A stretch of DNA of 64,000 nucleotides from Enoplosus armatus. Its lineage: Eukaryota > Chordata > Actinopteri > Centrarchiformes > Enoplosidae. Made by a program: the position numbers and the translations under genes. The stretch lies in assembly GCF_043641665.1 (NCBI RefSeq), contig NC_092183.1, positions 4,303,501-4,367,500 of the forward strand, given 5' to 3'. A model generated the notes under the pieces. That model saw only the letters and a program-made list of their open reading frames with translations, searched no databases and was not told the DNA's origin. This document shows positions 36,695 through 48,545 of this stretch, one piece after another. Numbering within the stretch: the stretch's first letter is position 1; the number at the start of each line of letters is the position of its first letter.

Positions 36695-36850
36695 TAGAAA
36701 CAGTTAGTGGATTAATTGACAAAGTAATCATTCTCTAGCTTCTTAAATGTGAAGACTTGCTGCCTTTTTCTCTTTTTTGTGACTGTAAATTAAATAGCTT
36801 TTGGGTTTTGGACTGACTGTCTCTGTCAGTCCAAATCTCTGGAAAAAGCC
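36695..36850 (+). mobile_element. Partial hAT/MITE-like dispersed element
   Basis: The series GATTAATTGACAAAGTAATC, TTCTTAAATGTGAAGACTTG and TTTTGGGTTTTGGACTG matches internal parts of the better-preserved copies at 40722 and 60400. Both termini are missing or decayed. Confidence 0.5.
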
Positions 36851-37139
36851 AGTACTGTAAGTGGACTGTAATATATCAATTTATATATGTATATATTTTC
36901 TAATTAACTTATATATATATATATTTTCTCAATAACAGATGACCCAATCAAGTTTTTTTCATTTTAATATTAGGTTGAGTTCGATCCGATCGATATTTAC
37001 CTAAATGTTGATCAAATCCCGGTCCAAAACTATTATGTTTATGAGCTTAAATTACAGATATGATAGTTTAACTGCGAGAGAGAAGAAGTATCGCTGTTCG
37101 TGTTGCGGGAACAACAAAAAACACGATTGTACAGAGTTA

Positions 37140-37395
37140 ATCGGTTGTTACAGAGTGGAGCATCTTCCCTCCCAAATAATCTTGGGCTGAGTACAGACAT
37201 CGGCTTACAGAAAGAACTTTAACAAGACATCAACCAAGTGTTATCGTGGCCTGCCATCGACTCAGAATGAATGTTAATTGGTGACACCTGATCGGATCTG
37301 CCGCCGGCGACGTTTGTCATTTTAAGCGGCTGAATGTTTGGTAGTCTGCTCTGTGCTAATGAGAGAGAGGAGAGATGACAGATTTGTTAGTGTTG
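37140..37395 (+). repeat. Intronic dispersed repeat, copy 1
   Basis: This shares blocks with 44484-44660 in the same order and orientation: AGAGTGGAGCATCTTCCCTC with AATCTTGGGCT, GTTAATTGGTGACACCTGAT, and GAGAGATGACAGATTTGTTAG. I do not recognise the family. The pairing itself is what the sequence shows. Confidence 0.6.
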
Positions 37396-38995
37396 GAGTT
37401 CAGTGAATCCATGTATTTTGCCAACCGTGGTGTCCGTGGTCACTCTCGCAGTACTGTAGAGTCCGGCTGTGTACGGTGAGTTGAACAACACACCGCAGTA
37501 AAGAAAGGATCTCGAGTTTATTTCTTTATTTAATCAATGTGTTAACTGTTCACTTTGTCAAACACACACTTAAACACACCTCTGCTCCCATTCTTAATGA
37601 CACTGATCTTTTGACACTCCCGGCCTGCAGAAACACACACACCTATACATGCACAGCAATACATCACAACACCTTTACTCACTACATTCCTCCCCTCAGC
37701 CTGAACTCTTAATCTAATCTAAAACTAATCCCAACCTTTAACCCAAATCCTAACTGTGAACCTGACCCTTTAAGAAGCACTAAGCAATGTTTACTTTGCC
37801 TGAACGCAGAGTTTTACAACTTTGAGTAAAAGATTACCCAATCTCAGCCCGATTAGGCCGTCACAGGGCAGACCTGAACCTCCACTCCTCCTTTTGTACA
37901 ATGGGCGTGTCCCTCCATCTCTACCTCCTATTATCCAGTGTCTCTGCGTCTCTGCCCATCTGTCCTTGTCCTCCTGTTTTTTTTGTTTTGACTGTCTAGG
38001 AAAGAGCAGTTCCAGTCATTCTCTGCAGCGACTGAATGCGGTGAAATACTAATAGTCTTTAATGCGGCAAGAAAAAACTCACAGTTTTGTAGAAAGCAGT
38101 TATCAGGTTATGTAACAACGTCTGTGTTCACATTAGAGCTGGAGGTGTGCCAGTAAAGTGAAAACATGGGAGGACTTGCAAAACGAGAATCTTCCAGATA
38201 ACCGAACATTCTGGAGACAGTCATATCCCTCCTAAATTATTCACTAAAAGCTGTTTATGAATACATTTGAAGCAGAAAATAGGCCATGCAGTTGTGGCGT
38301 CATGCTTTGTTTTAGCAATTTTTAAGGGTTGAGGAGTTTTTGAGAGGACTTTTCGGCTCTTATCCACTCTCTTTGGATCAGTGCGTACAAAATTCTTCTT
38401 TTCTCCATCACTTATGGCATAGATCTGACATTTCGTAATCAGTGTGTGAATCATAAAAAGCTCCACGTACTCCCATTTTTGACCCGAAACTCATCAAATT
38501 TGTGGTTCAAAGTCAGATCTGAACACTTGGACTGGAATCTGTCTACGCTTTGTTGAGGAACACATCAGCAGAGATGGAGAAGTGTAGAAATCTCTTTGTC
38601 TTTTCAACGTCAGCTTAAGTGTTGCATCCTTGAATAGAAATGAAACATCATTCAAATTAAGCATCAGTTACAAAGTGGCTCTGTCTAACATACACGCACT
38701 TCGATGTGTTTCTTAAGATGAAGAAGATTTTGTGTCTTCTTCTTCATGTAGGGGTCATGACGGGTTCCTGTCAAACAAAGTTAGCAACAGTAATGCTTGA
38801 AGGGTTCGCAGAACTAGCTGCAGGTTTGCACTTTCGTCCAGCTTTTCACAAACCTGTGAGCTCATGTTTTATTTGCTCTGGTCCCCCTCCTGTCCCCCGG
38901 TCGGGCCAATCACAAGCGTTTATCTAATACGGGGCAGGTTTGATACGACGACTGTACAGAGGAGCACAGTTGAGGCCTTTTTGTAAACAACCAAG

Positions 38996-39158
38996 ATGGC
39001 TGCCACTGATGTGGAACGTTCTGTTGAATCAGCTGTCGCGTCAGTGTTAAACAAACTGGATGGTATATTTTCTCTAAATGGAGAACAAACAACTGCACTT
39101 TAAGCCCGTGTTGATAAGAAAGATGTGTTCGCTGTACTTTGGTAAAAGTTTAATTTAC
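38996..39158 (+). pseudogene. Broken RecQ-like helicase N-terminal fragment
   Basis: ATG at 38996, in the good context CAAGATGG, opens 35 codons ending in LNGEQTTAL, which resembles the N-terminal Q-containing motif of RecQ-type helicases. A stop at 39101 is followed in the same frame by ARVDKKDVFAVL (39104-39139). After a one-base frame change comes FGKSLIY (39138-39158), the end of a Walker A motif. The proline, threonine and glycine codons expected between VL and FGKS appear deleted. There is thus a premature stop, a small deletion and no further helicase motifs. It is probably a piece of a repeat-borne or retroposed helicase. The following AT/GC-mixed sequence to 39240 may belong to the same element. 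Confidence 0.5.
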
Positions 39159-39274
39159 GCTTTGCTGCTCTGATTGGTTGTTGCGCGGCATTTTGGTCTG
39201 CGTCCATTGATAACGCCCCTTGAAAATTGAAAATGACCTATTATAAAGACTCAGTGTAGACCGGCTGTATATGA

Positions 39275-39336
39275 AAAGTGACCTTAGATAACTTCTGTTA
39301 TGATTCGGCGCTATATTAATACAACTGAATTGAACA
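39275..39336 (+). mobile_element. Retroelement 3'-tail fragment
   Basis: AACTTCTGTTATGATTCGGC followed by GCTATATTAATACAACTGAATTG resembles the 3' ends of fish retroelements that finish in GCGCTATATAAATAAAATTG-type sequence. The rest of the element is not recognisable. Confidence 0.5.
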
Positions 39337-39483
39337 CCTACCTACCAACTCACCGTCCAGCTGGCTGTCGTCTACTGGCATTTTTCTGCAGGTAGTGCAG
39401 ATAGTGTGTGTGTCTGTCAACAAATATGTGACCTTCTATTTTTAAGAGACAACCCCTCAGGTGTTCTGCTGAGTCACAGAGTA

Positions 39484-39511
39484 AACACACACACACACAC
39501 ACACACACACT
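39484..39511. repeat. (AC)n microsatellite
   Basis: An uninterrupted AC dinucleotide run of about 14 units. Confidence 0.95.
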
Positions 39512-40721
39512 CTTGTCAGCTGACTTCCCTGTCTGTTTTGCTCTGATTTAATTGGTGGAAGATCTTAGCTTAGAAAGTAGCTTAATTTAAAAGACAGAAA
39601 GTTCTTTTAAACGGGTTCAGTCCCAGCTAAGAAAATGTATTCTTACATTGTCTGTTGCTATTTTTGGGCTATAAAGCAGATTTTTGCCACTTTTTTATAT
39701 TGGGGTCCTGATAAATCATGAAAGTCCTAAATTGTTTAAGGCAGAGTATTAAAAAAACATTAAATAGACTGATTGATAATGAGATGAATTGATTGTCACA
39801 CAGTCTTCCTCAGCAGATGGAGTTACAGACTTCAGCAAAAGTTAATTCTTTACCTCGGGAACAGTAGTTGTCAAAGCAATCTCACCATAATTCTATAAAA
39901 ATTATCACTTTATTACACCACAATAATCATTTGCAGCCCTATATGCATCAGTGCTCTGCGAAGTGTGGACTGACACCAAACTTTGGTGGAGCTGGATTTG
40001 ACAATCCCTCATCAAGACTCATACAATCAGCAGCTAGAAATCAGTAGCAGCCAGTTTTCTCTCTGATTCCCTCTGCATTCTTATCAGCCGCCGGCTGCCT
40101 TTCTCTCTCTTCCTGTCTTGCCATTGTAGCTTGAATTGCTGACGGTGCAGCGGCAGTCCTCTCAACTTCAACTTAGTGTGTATGTTTTCTGTGTGTCACA
40201 CCAACACTTCCAGACTGTGTGCCATAATGATATCAGTCAGCATGAAGAAAGAGCAGCTCAGCAGAAATGACTTGATGTCTCAAACACAAGCACACACGGC
40301 TGTCTTGTCTGTTTGTTTGAACTGAGGTTTTGCTTCATGTCACATTGCATAATACTGAGCCTAAAATAAACTTAGTAGTGGGATTGCTCTCATTTTAAAA
40401 TGGGTTTGGAAGAGCTGATCGGACTGGAGGCATTTTAGTTTTAGATTATATTGGCTTATTGGAAACAGGGCTGAGTATCATGTGCCATCACCAGAAAGAC
40501 ACTCTATAAATACTTACCTCAATATTAACGCATATTCTGCAAAAACCTACAGTCTTAACACACACAGCTTCATTTAACTACTCTATCTACAACTAACTAA
40601 TTATATTCATCACTGACTAATGTGACGACTATAACACTCAATCAATCGTTTGTTCTAAGAAATGTCCCACAAATGGGAAAAATACCCATTATAATTTCCC
40701 ATGTTTACATATAACAAAACT

Positions 40722-41000
40722 AGAGCTGCAACGGATTGTCAATGAATCAATTTGTCCATCAAAAGAAAATTACTTGGTAACTATATTAACAGTTCATTAA
40801 TCATTAAAGTTGTTTTTTTCAAGCATTCTCTGGTTCGCTGCTTCACTGTTTTATATTATTGTAAACTGAATATCTTAAGGTTTTTGGATCGTATATCAGA
40901 CTTAATAAGACATTTGAAGAAGTCCCCCTGGCCTCTGGGAAACTTTGATGGACATTTCTATAGACTAAACTATTAACCAGTTAATCGTCAGTTGCTATAA
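40722..41000 (+). mobile_element. hAT/MITE-like element with GCTGCAAC terminus
   Basis: It begins AGAGCTGCAACGGATTGTC and ends near AATCGTCAGTTGCTATAA, so its ends are imperfect inverted repeats. Internal landmarks are CATTCTCTGGTTCGCTGCTT, GTAAACTGAATATCTTAAGG and AAGACATTTGAAGAAGTCC. Other copies are at 42020, 45237, 49881 (reverse) and 60400. It has no transposase, so it is non-autonomous. I recall this as a very common teleost repeat, but class assignment to hAT is not certain. Confidence 0.65.
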
Positions 41001-42019
41001 TAACTTCCCAGAGTTGTAAAATCCTGATTCAAAGGTGAGTGGGCTTCATGGTTTACGTTTCGTCTCCTCACTGAGACTCTTTGGCAGCACCTCGACACGA
41101 ACGAACCCCCTTGGATTTTCTTTTTTATGCAGTGCTATTGTACGTCTGAATACAGCCTAAAACTTAACAAAAGAGGTGAGCATGTCGTGGAGTAGTTTTG
41201 TTTCTACTATCTACAATCTGCTAAGCAAAATAGAACCGATTCAGCCGTTACTTCACTGCCCTTTAAGATCAGAGTAGGTCTATCTGCTTGGGGCTCCAGT
41301 TTTAGCTGGAAAAACAGGTTAAAAGAGCTTGACCTGTCCCACACAACAAGCCTTTGTGTGTGTATGGACTGTATTTACCCAAGTGTGTGTGTATGAGCAC
41401 ATGCATATTTGCAGCCATGCATTTTTGTTTCATCCCCTCGCAGCGTGCATGTTTTGCCATCGGTGGTCAGTGCTGCTGATATGTGGCCGGCCGGTTGTGT
41501 TTTGTGCGTGGGTGGTATGCGTGAGGCATTCCTTTCCCATACAGACTCATCGCTCTCCCCCTCGTCCTTTTGTCGCCGATGTTTCGTGTCAACAAACAGG
41601 CCGGCTCGCAGGATGGTGACGGAAGAGCCAGAGGGCAGAGAAACAGACTGGGAGGTCACCTGACCTGCTGGGAGTATCTGAACAGTGACAGACCGATTCA
41701 CTTCAATTAATGAGGAAATGAAACTGAGCAAAGTAAACGCATCTAGTGGAACGGACTCCACACACAAATGAGATTGCGTCAAACTAAAACCAGTACATCA
41801 TCCAGAAAACGGAACCCAGAAATGTTGAAGACTATATGTGTGGAAAGGTGTTGTTCATTAGCTTGTTCATGTTGTGTAATGTTCAGGCAGAGACAGAGAA
41901 GTGGCAGCCTGTCGCTCAGCGGGGTTTAGTGTTTGTGACAAAGGTCGATGTGTTTCTCGGTTCCTGTTTTGGCAAATTGTTCTTCTCTCTCTGCTCACGT
42001 AGTTTCATTTGTCTTTGAT

Positions 42020-42280
42020 TTGGAGAAAATCTGTGCTGCAGTGATCATAAAAAACAAATTCTTCAGAATTCCAGCGTCTCAATTGTCCTGGTTTGCAGCA
42101 TATCTTTGTATTATATGATGGTGAACTGAGTATCTTTGGTAGTTTGATGACTTTGACTTTGATGACTTTGTATTTTGATGGACATTTTTCCACAGTTATC
42201 TGACATTTTATAGACCAGATGATCAATCGATTCTCAATCAGATTAGCTAATAATGAAAATAATCCTTAGTTGCAGCTCTA
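42020..42280 (+). mobile_element. hAT/MITE-like element, 5'-decayed copy
   Basis: This carries GGTGAACTGAGTATCTTTGG, TTGATGGACATTTTTCCACA, ATCTGACATTTTATAGACCA, and a well-preserved right end AATAATCCTTAGTTGCAGCTCTA. That end is the inverted form of the AGAGCTGCAAC start of the copy at 40722. Confidence 0.6.
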
Positions 42281-42350
42281 GATAGATTGACAGATGGATT
42301 TAGACTTTATAAATCCAAATGGGAAATTGGGCTGTTAATGAACAGTTGAG
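42281..42350 (-). mobile_element. LINE-tail-like fragment
   Basis: GATAGATTGACAGATGGATT with ACTTTATAAATCCAAATGGGAAATT is a decayed reverse-strand version of the AATTTCCCCCGGGGATCAAT-type retroelement tail seen on the plus strand at 47330. Confidence 0.4.
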
Positions 42351-42549
42351 ATAGGGACAAAGAAAATACAATAAAATACATCATCTTGCATTGGTGCAAC
42401 AAGATGCTGCATTGCATAGTTTAGAATACAACTGACTGTAAATTAAATACTGTAAATATTATTTTTCTCATTTGTAGTCCCAGTATCTGTATTCAGTCTG
42501 AAATGACCTGACTTCATCAGTGTTCAGCAGACAGAGCAGCATTCATTAA

Positions 42550-42716
42550 CAGCAGGATCGGTGGTTCGATCCCCGGCTCGCTCCTGATGGTTAAGCCGTC
42601 TCCTTGCACGGTAGCTCGCTGCCATTTATGTGCGGATATGTCTGTGAATGGGTGAATGAAAACCACATTGTAAAATGCTTAGGATAAAAGTGCTATTTAA
42701 ATGCAGTCCATTTTAA
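42550..42716 (+). mobile_element. tRNA-derived SINE, 5'-truncated
   Basis: It starts within a B-box-like GGTTCGATCCCCGGCTC and continues through GTGAATGGGTGAATGAAAAC and ATTGTAAAATGCTTAGGATA to TGCTATTTAAATGCAGTCCA. This is the layout of a common percomorph SINE whose tail runs GTAAAGCGCTTTGAG to TATAAATGCAGTCCATTT. The A-box side is lost. It is not a tRNA gene, because there is no acceptor stem. Confidence 0.7.
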
Positions 42717-42773
42717 ATTGATGTCCCTGTTTTGACTTTCAAATTCACCTCAAGTCAAATTTAAAGCTGGAAA

Positions 42774-42807
42774 ACACACACACACACACACACGCACACG
42801 CACACGC
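42774..42807. repeat. (CA)n microsatellite
   Basis: CA dinucleotide run, interrupted by CG steps toward the right end. Confidence 0.9.
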
Positions 42808-43395
42808 ATGTAACAACAAGCTAAGTTGAGAGCAGTTGATAAAGGGTTAATACACTAAAGAAGGTTGAATATGAAAAAGTGAGTCCTCGTGAGTGACTTC
42901 AGAGGTGACCGGTTTAAACATTTTACAAAGTCAAGGAGCACCGACGGCGATCCCTGTCACCTCAGCTCACAGCCTGCAGAAAGGATGAGCGATGGAGCGA
43001 TGGAGGGATGGATTTTTACCAAAAAACACTCTCCCGTCACGTCACATTCTCAGTTTGATAAGTGACAGCTGTTTGTGTTTCTGTGTGAGCCTGAGGTGAG
43101 TGTGCCGCGCTGAAACACGCATCCCGGCTGAAAATCAGCAGCTACAGACACACAGGAGATGGGTGACTTTGTGGGTTTTTTAATTGTAGACTCAGCTGAC
43201 ACAGGTCAGACGCTGAACGCATGAAGCAGCCTGTATTTGGCTGAACTTCCTTGTACACTGTGTATGAGTGTGTGGGTGTGTGTGTGCTCTGAAGGAGTCA
43301 ATAGACGCTCAAGTGACTCTCCAGTATCTGGGGGTAAGTATGTCCCCTGGGGTCCTACTTCCTCTGAAATATTGACTCAGCACCACAGGGAGAGG

Positions 43396-43438
<43 letters not shown>
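43396..43438. repeat. (CA)n microsatellite
   Basis: Uninterrupted CA run of about 20 units, the longest CA microsatellite in intron 1. Confidence 0.95.
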
Positions 43439-43440
<2 letters not shown>

Positions 43441-44483
43441 GAGTGCCTTTTCCATTACATGATGTCTCTATTTTCGTTGCTACAGTGATCTTGTGTGGAA
43501 TGAACAACGATCAGCTAATGAATGTACCCGGATGCTTTCTTACTGTGGGACACTGTTGACTTTCCATCCCGGCACCTTACACGTCCCATGAAATGACATC
43601 ATCCCTCCCTTATGTGATGTAATTCCTGATGAAACAGGATTTTGGGGCAGGAGATTCATTTTAACTGAAAATCAATGGCCTGTTGGTTATTAAGAGAAGG
43701 GCAGTCTGATTTGATGGGAGGGTCAGAAAGACAGAATTGTTCATAAATGTACGATTACTTTATTGTGTGTTAAAACCTAGCCCGAGCATCGGCACACGTC
43801 AACACTCCTGAAAACTTGATCACATTTACTCCATGGACCTCGACTGCTACGTCTGTCTGTGCGATGCATCTGGTGTGTGTGCTACAGGTGTCGGGTTGTC
43901 ACGTGTCAAGTGACGCAATGCTGCACGGCACATCCCGAGGGTGTCGCACCCAAGGGCGTTTCTGAGGATGCATTGATTTGACCAGGAAGTTCAAGTACCT
44001 ATTTCATGCAGTCAAGTTCAAGGCACTTGCATAACAGTTGACACGTGTGGCCATCCAGGTGCTACTGCTTGTCACCATGAATAAGGCTCACAATTAAAGA
44101 TGTCCCATGTTTACAATCCTTTAACATTGCGTATCCGCTGATGCCAAGTCAGATCCAAAACTTGTATTTAACCAAATGACAGAGCTACCCATGAGATACA
44201 ACAGAGCTGAATTCATCCCATGAGACGTTTTTGTCACAGAGATGCTCAGTGAAGCCTACATAGTAAAAAAATAATTATATCCTTAGTAGCAGCATATATG
44301 CCATGTTGATTACACATTACACAAATACAGAAGGTTTGTGATTCAAAAAGATTAGATTATTGGTGTGATATGATGAGAATGTGACTCCTGATATCGACAT
44401 GAAGCGATCGGCTGTTTTTATTAGAGAAGACATATCACTCCGCTGGACTATAAAAACACTCTGATTGTCTGACTGTTGGTGTC

Positions 44484-44660
44484 ACAGCGTGGAGCTTCTT
44501 TCCTCGCAAACAATCTTTGGCTTACAGACGCACATCAAGTTACTCATGGACTTGACGTTAATTAGTGACAGCTGATATGAACCGCTACCTGTGTTTGTTA
44601 ACTGCTCTTTGCTTATAAGAAAGAAAGGGGAGAGATAATAGATTTGTTGGCTGCCTGCAC
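44484..44660 (+). repeat. Intronic dispersed repeat, copy 2
   Basis: It contains AGCGTGGAGCTTCTTTCCTC with AATCTTTGGCTTACAGA, GTTAATTAGTGACAGCTGAT and GAGAGATAATAGATTTGTTGG. These are collinear with 37140-37395. Copy 1 is longer in the middle. Confidence 0.6.
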
Positions 44661-45236
44661 ATTTCACCAATCTGGTTGTGACATGCACCGGCGCAGCCAA
44701 GTTATTTTTGGCATTACCACACTCTAATTTTCACTGGCATAACAAAATGCTGGCGCTGTAGAGCTCAGCTGTTGCAAAGGAGAGCAGCTTTGCAACTCCA
44801 GCATGCAGAGGTGGACAAAACACAGAAGAGTACTGGTTTATTTGAACCAGTTATGATGCATTAAAATCTGCCCCGATACCCACTTAGGATTGACTTAGGA
44901 CATCTCTAGTCACAACACGTAACATTGTGCTCAATGGAGATAGAGTTAATAGGCAGTGGCAATCTCTTTCACCGATGATTTTTGACAATCTGGTGTCAGT
45001 ATGTGTTTTCCTCCTGGTCCTGCCTCGTGTGGTGGTTTTGAAGTCCATGACTAAGTTCACATTAGCTACGCCTGCAGCAAATGGTCACTGGATATTAAAT
45101 ATGGATGAAAACAGTGTCGTGGGGGGGGCTCGAGCTCCTTCTCTCTTCGTGTTGAAGTGTCCTGGAGCAAGAAGCTGAAGAACCCCATGTTGCTCCTTAT
45201 GTAAATGTAGTCAGTTTGCCATGTTGGGTTTGAACG

Positions 45237-45485
45237 ATGAGTTGATTAATCGATTAGTTGATCAAATTGTAGAAGTCATTCATTTAGTAAAAACACCAAA
45301 CTTTTGCTGTTCACTGGCTGGTTCGCTTCTCATCAGTTTCTTATAAATATTACACATTTTTGTCTTTATGTCAGACAAAATAAGGCACTTGAAAACATCC
45401 GTTGGTGCTCGGGAACTTGTGAAATGCACTTCTGAACAGATTCTGACCTTATAAATGAACTTAGAATGAAAATAATCCATCAGCC
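45237..45485 (+). mobile_element. hAT/MITE-like element, decayed copy
   Basis: It starts near GATGAGTTGATTAATCGATT, continues through AACTTTTGCTGTTCACTGGC and CAAAATAAGGCACTTGAAAAC, and ends near GAATGAAAATAATCCATCAG. The order of landmarks equals that of the copy at 40722. The terminal GCTGCAAC motif is lost at both ends. Confidence 0.55.
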
Positions 45486-47329
45486 CTCACGCCGTGATAA
45501 GAACTGCTTGGACTGTTTGTAACTTGTTATTTGGCCAACGATGAATGTCCAGCCTCGCCGCTTCCTCTCGAGACACCAGCGTCCAGACTAAATATACAGT
45601 AGATCTCACGTAGTGACGTCGCAGACTCCCACAGTAAAGCCGGCCTTGTGGGAAATGGATTCCTCAAAGTCCCTCTGCTCTATTCATGTAGTAAAACCAA
45701 GCAAGGTCAGAGCTGAGAATGTGTGGAGTGTGTTTGTGTCATCGTGCCAGCAGCGCCCACTTTTCCAGAACATGCAGGCGGAGGACATCAAGGACACACC
45801 AACACAAAGACGAAACACGTATAGCCTTTGGTCTTCTTTTAATTGCTGGTCATAGGAGCTCTTTGTAAATCCCATTGATCTGCTGCTGTCTTTTTGGAAA
45901 CAGTCGATGGACCTTTCTGATCCTCTCGTTTTATCCTTCATCATGACTTGATAGCTTGTGGATTTGGGGGGAATGAGAATAACAAGTGCCCCCCCCCCAT
46001 ATTTTGGTCTCAAATCATCTCACTCGCCCTCAGCCGGCCTGCTGTTCAAATCCAAATCTCTTAATGGTGCGTGTGTCAGAGAGAGGGTAGTTTAAACCAG
46101 TTTCTTGCCTGTGTGTTTGTCTGGGTGGAGGGGAGGGAATGACCCACCTGGGGACCAAACCCCCAGATATCCTCTGAGTGCTTCTCTCTGGCAACACCGT
46201 TAATAATTCAGGGCATCGTCGGGGGCCGACTCTGCACTTGTTTGGAGTCTGTAGCCGGCCAGCGTCCATCTGCGCTTTTGAACAGTTTGTCATTCGAAGA
46301 CTTCGGCAGGGTGTGTGTCTTTATGGACATGTGTGTTTTTGTGTTGTACAGTAACGCTCGTGGCCAAAGTCCAGACCCAACCCCAGCTGTAAGCAACCTG
46401 TACACATTAACCGGCTATTTGTGGTGCAAGCAGAGGGAGTGGGCAGATGGGTTACTGCTAGAACAGAGCTGTGGCGTGGCAATTTCGCAATTCGACTCTG
46501 ACAATGAGGGTCGAGACAGTATTGTCACACATTATTAATGCTCAGAGATATGGTGCACAAGACAAAGGTTAGCTCGCAGTGTGCACCCACATGAGAAACT
46601 GTTCACTCTGCTTTATACCCTCCTTATACATCCTTATCTGGGTTCTTTTAAATGATATTGTGGCGACTTGATACCCTCTTGTATGCTATCAGCCTTGGTC
46701 TTTTCCAACAGTTAGCAGCTAGCAAACTCCTTACTCACATTCACATGAATCTTTTGTTACATTTGTAAGCAGTCAGGCTAAGTTTCACTTAATTAAAGGT
46801 TACATGGCCTAATATTCAGAATGGACAGACATAGTGGAAATTACACATGATTACATGTGCTGTAACAGTATTCTAACATGTGCAATACATGTAATATGTT
46901 TAATTTCCCTCACAGCTGCTATCGGATAGTAATCCATCATGATATGATTGTTTATCAGGTGGGCACACCTGGCCGAATTCACGAGTCCTGCGACCTGTGG
47001 CTCTAACCAGGAGCCGTGATATGATTCAACAGTACTTGTACAAATATACACCACAATAACAATAAATAGATAGCAGAGAGATGGTAATCAATGATATTCT
47101 GACTACCGTCAGGGCTTTCTAACAGCTGCTCAAAGATTGTGAACTTTTTAATCAGGAGCATTAAGGCTCATCATGTTGTATGCTGTTTTATTTTGAGGAC
47201 GTGGAGACGATGTTGACAGCTCTCAAAAGCACCTAAGGAAAAGCTTTTAGTACATTTCTAATGTTGATATCATCATTACATTTTCACTTTCTTATCTAGC
47301 TCCACTTTGATCCCTTTGGCTTTATGTAA

Positions 47330-47378
47330 GATGCTCTGTATAATTTCCCCCCGGGGATCAATAAAGTATTTCTGAAGA
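47330..47378 (+). mobile_element. LINE-tail-like fragment
   Basis: TGTATAATTTCCCCCCGGGG followed by ATCAATAAAGTATTTCTGAAG resembles the short conserved 3' end of a widespread fish retroelement. The downstream (ATCT)n tail often seen in such copies is absent. Confidence 0.5.
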
Positions 47379-47982
47379 TTAGTGGTGGCTCAGTGTTGGT
47401 GCCATTGGAGGTGCTATTTACCGGGAGCTAAATCAAACCATCCAGCTTCACCTGGGTCTTTATCTGTTCGTAGAAAGAGACACTGGAACAGGACTTAACA
47501 GCAACAAATATCTATAACCACAGTTCACAGTGCTAATACTAGAATAGAGATGTAATGGCAACATTTGAAGGTCTGTGTGGTTTTTATTGTTTAAACTGAA
47601 TGTTTCTCCACAGATTGCACTGTATGTTTTCACAAGGTCTAACAAACACAGTTGAATGCATTCCCTATCTTATGAAACATTTGCAAAAACCTTTAAAAGA
47701 AAGAAAGAAACCTTTGAACATTGTGAATGCTGCATTGTAGAAGTAAGCGGATAAAGTCCTCAATCACAGTTTATAGCTTTTTTTTAAATTAATATATGTA
47801 TATCGTGCTATATAAAATTGAATGGATAATCAATCCAGAAACAGTTTATGGCTAAAATAACCAGGTTACTCAAATGAATTACTTTACAAATCAAGATGTT
47901 TCTGCAACCCTGTTTCTTGTGCACTTGATTGGGGAGGCTGCAAGGAACGGATGGATTGATCAGCTGAAAATCCCATGAATGA

Positions 47983-48410
<428 letters not shown>

Positions 48411-48545
48411 CTGATAACCGCAACAGGAAAAAGGTGGCGCCCAATAAGAATAAGAGAGATTTCTCTGCCTTCAAACATGAGAGCGAATCAAAAGTGAAGG
48501 TCTCTCCTCAGCTGCTGCTGGCCGCCCATCGCTTCCTGGCTACAG
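48411..48545 (+). CDS. cnnm4: cnnm4 exon 3: linker and start of CNBH domain
   Basis: The exon completes Thr520 and encodes [20 protein letters not shown], a basic linker, and then [15 protein letters not shown], the helical entry into the cyclic-nucleotide-binding-homology domain. It ends after one base of Glu565, at ACAG|GTGGGG. The basic [10 protein letters not shown] segment agrees with CNNM4 as I recall it. Confidence 0.95.

Noticed and set aside
42550..42716. tRNA gene
   Set aside because: Only a B-box-like half is present, followed by a SINE body and tail. There is no cloverleaf.
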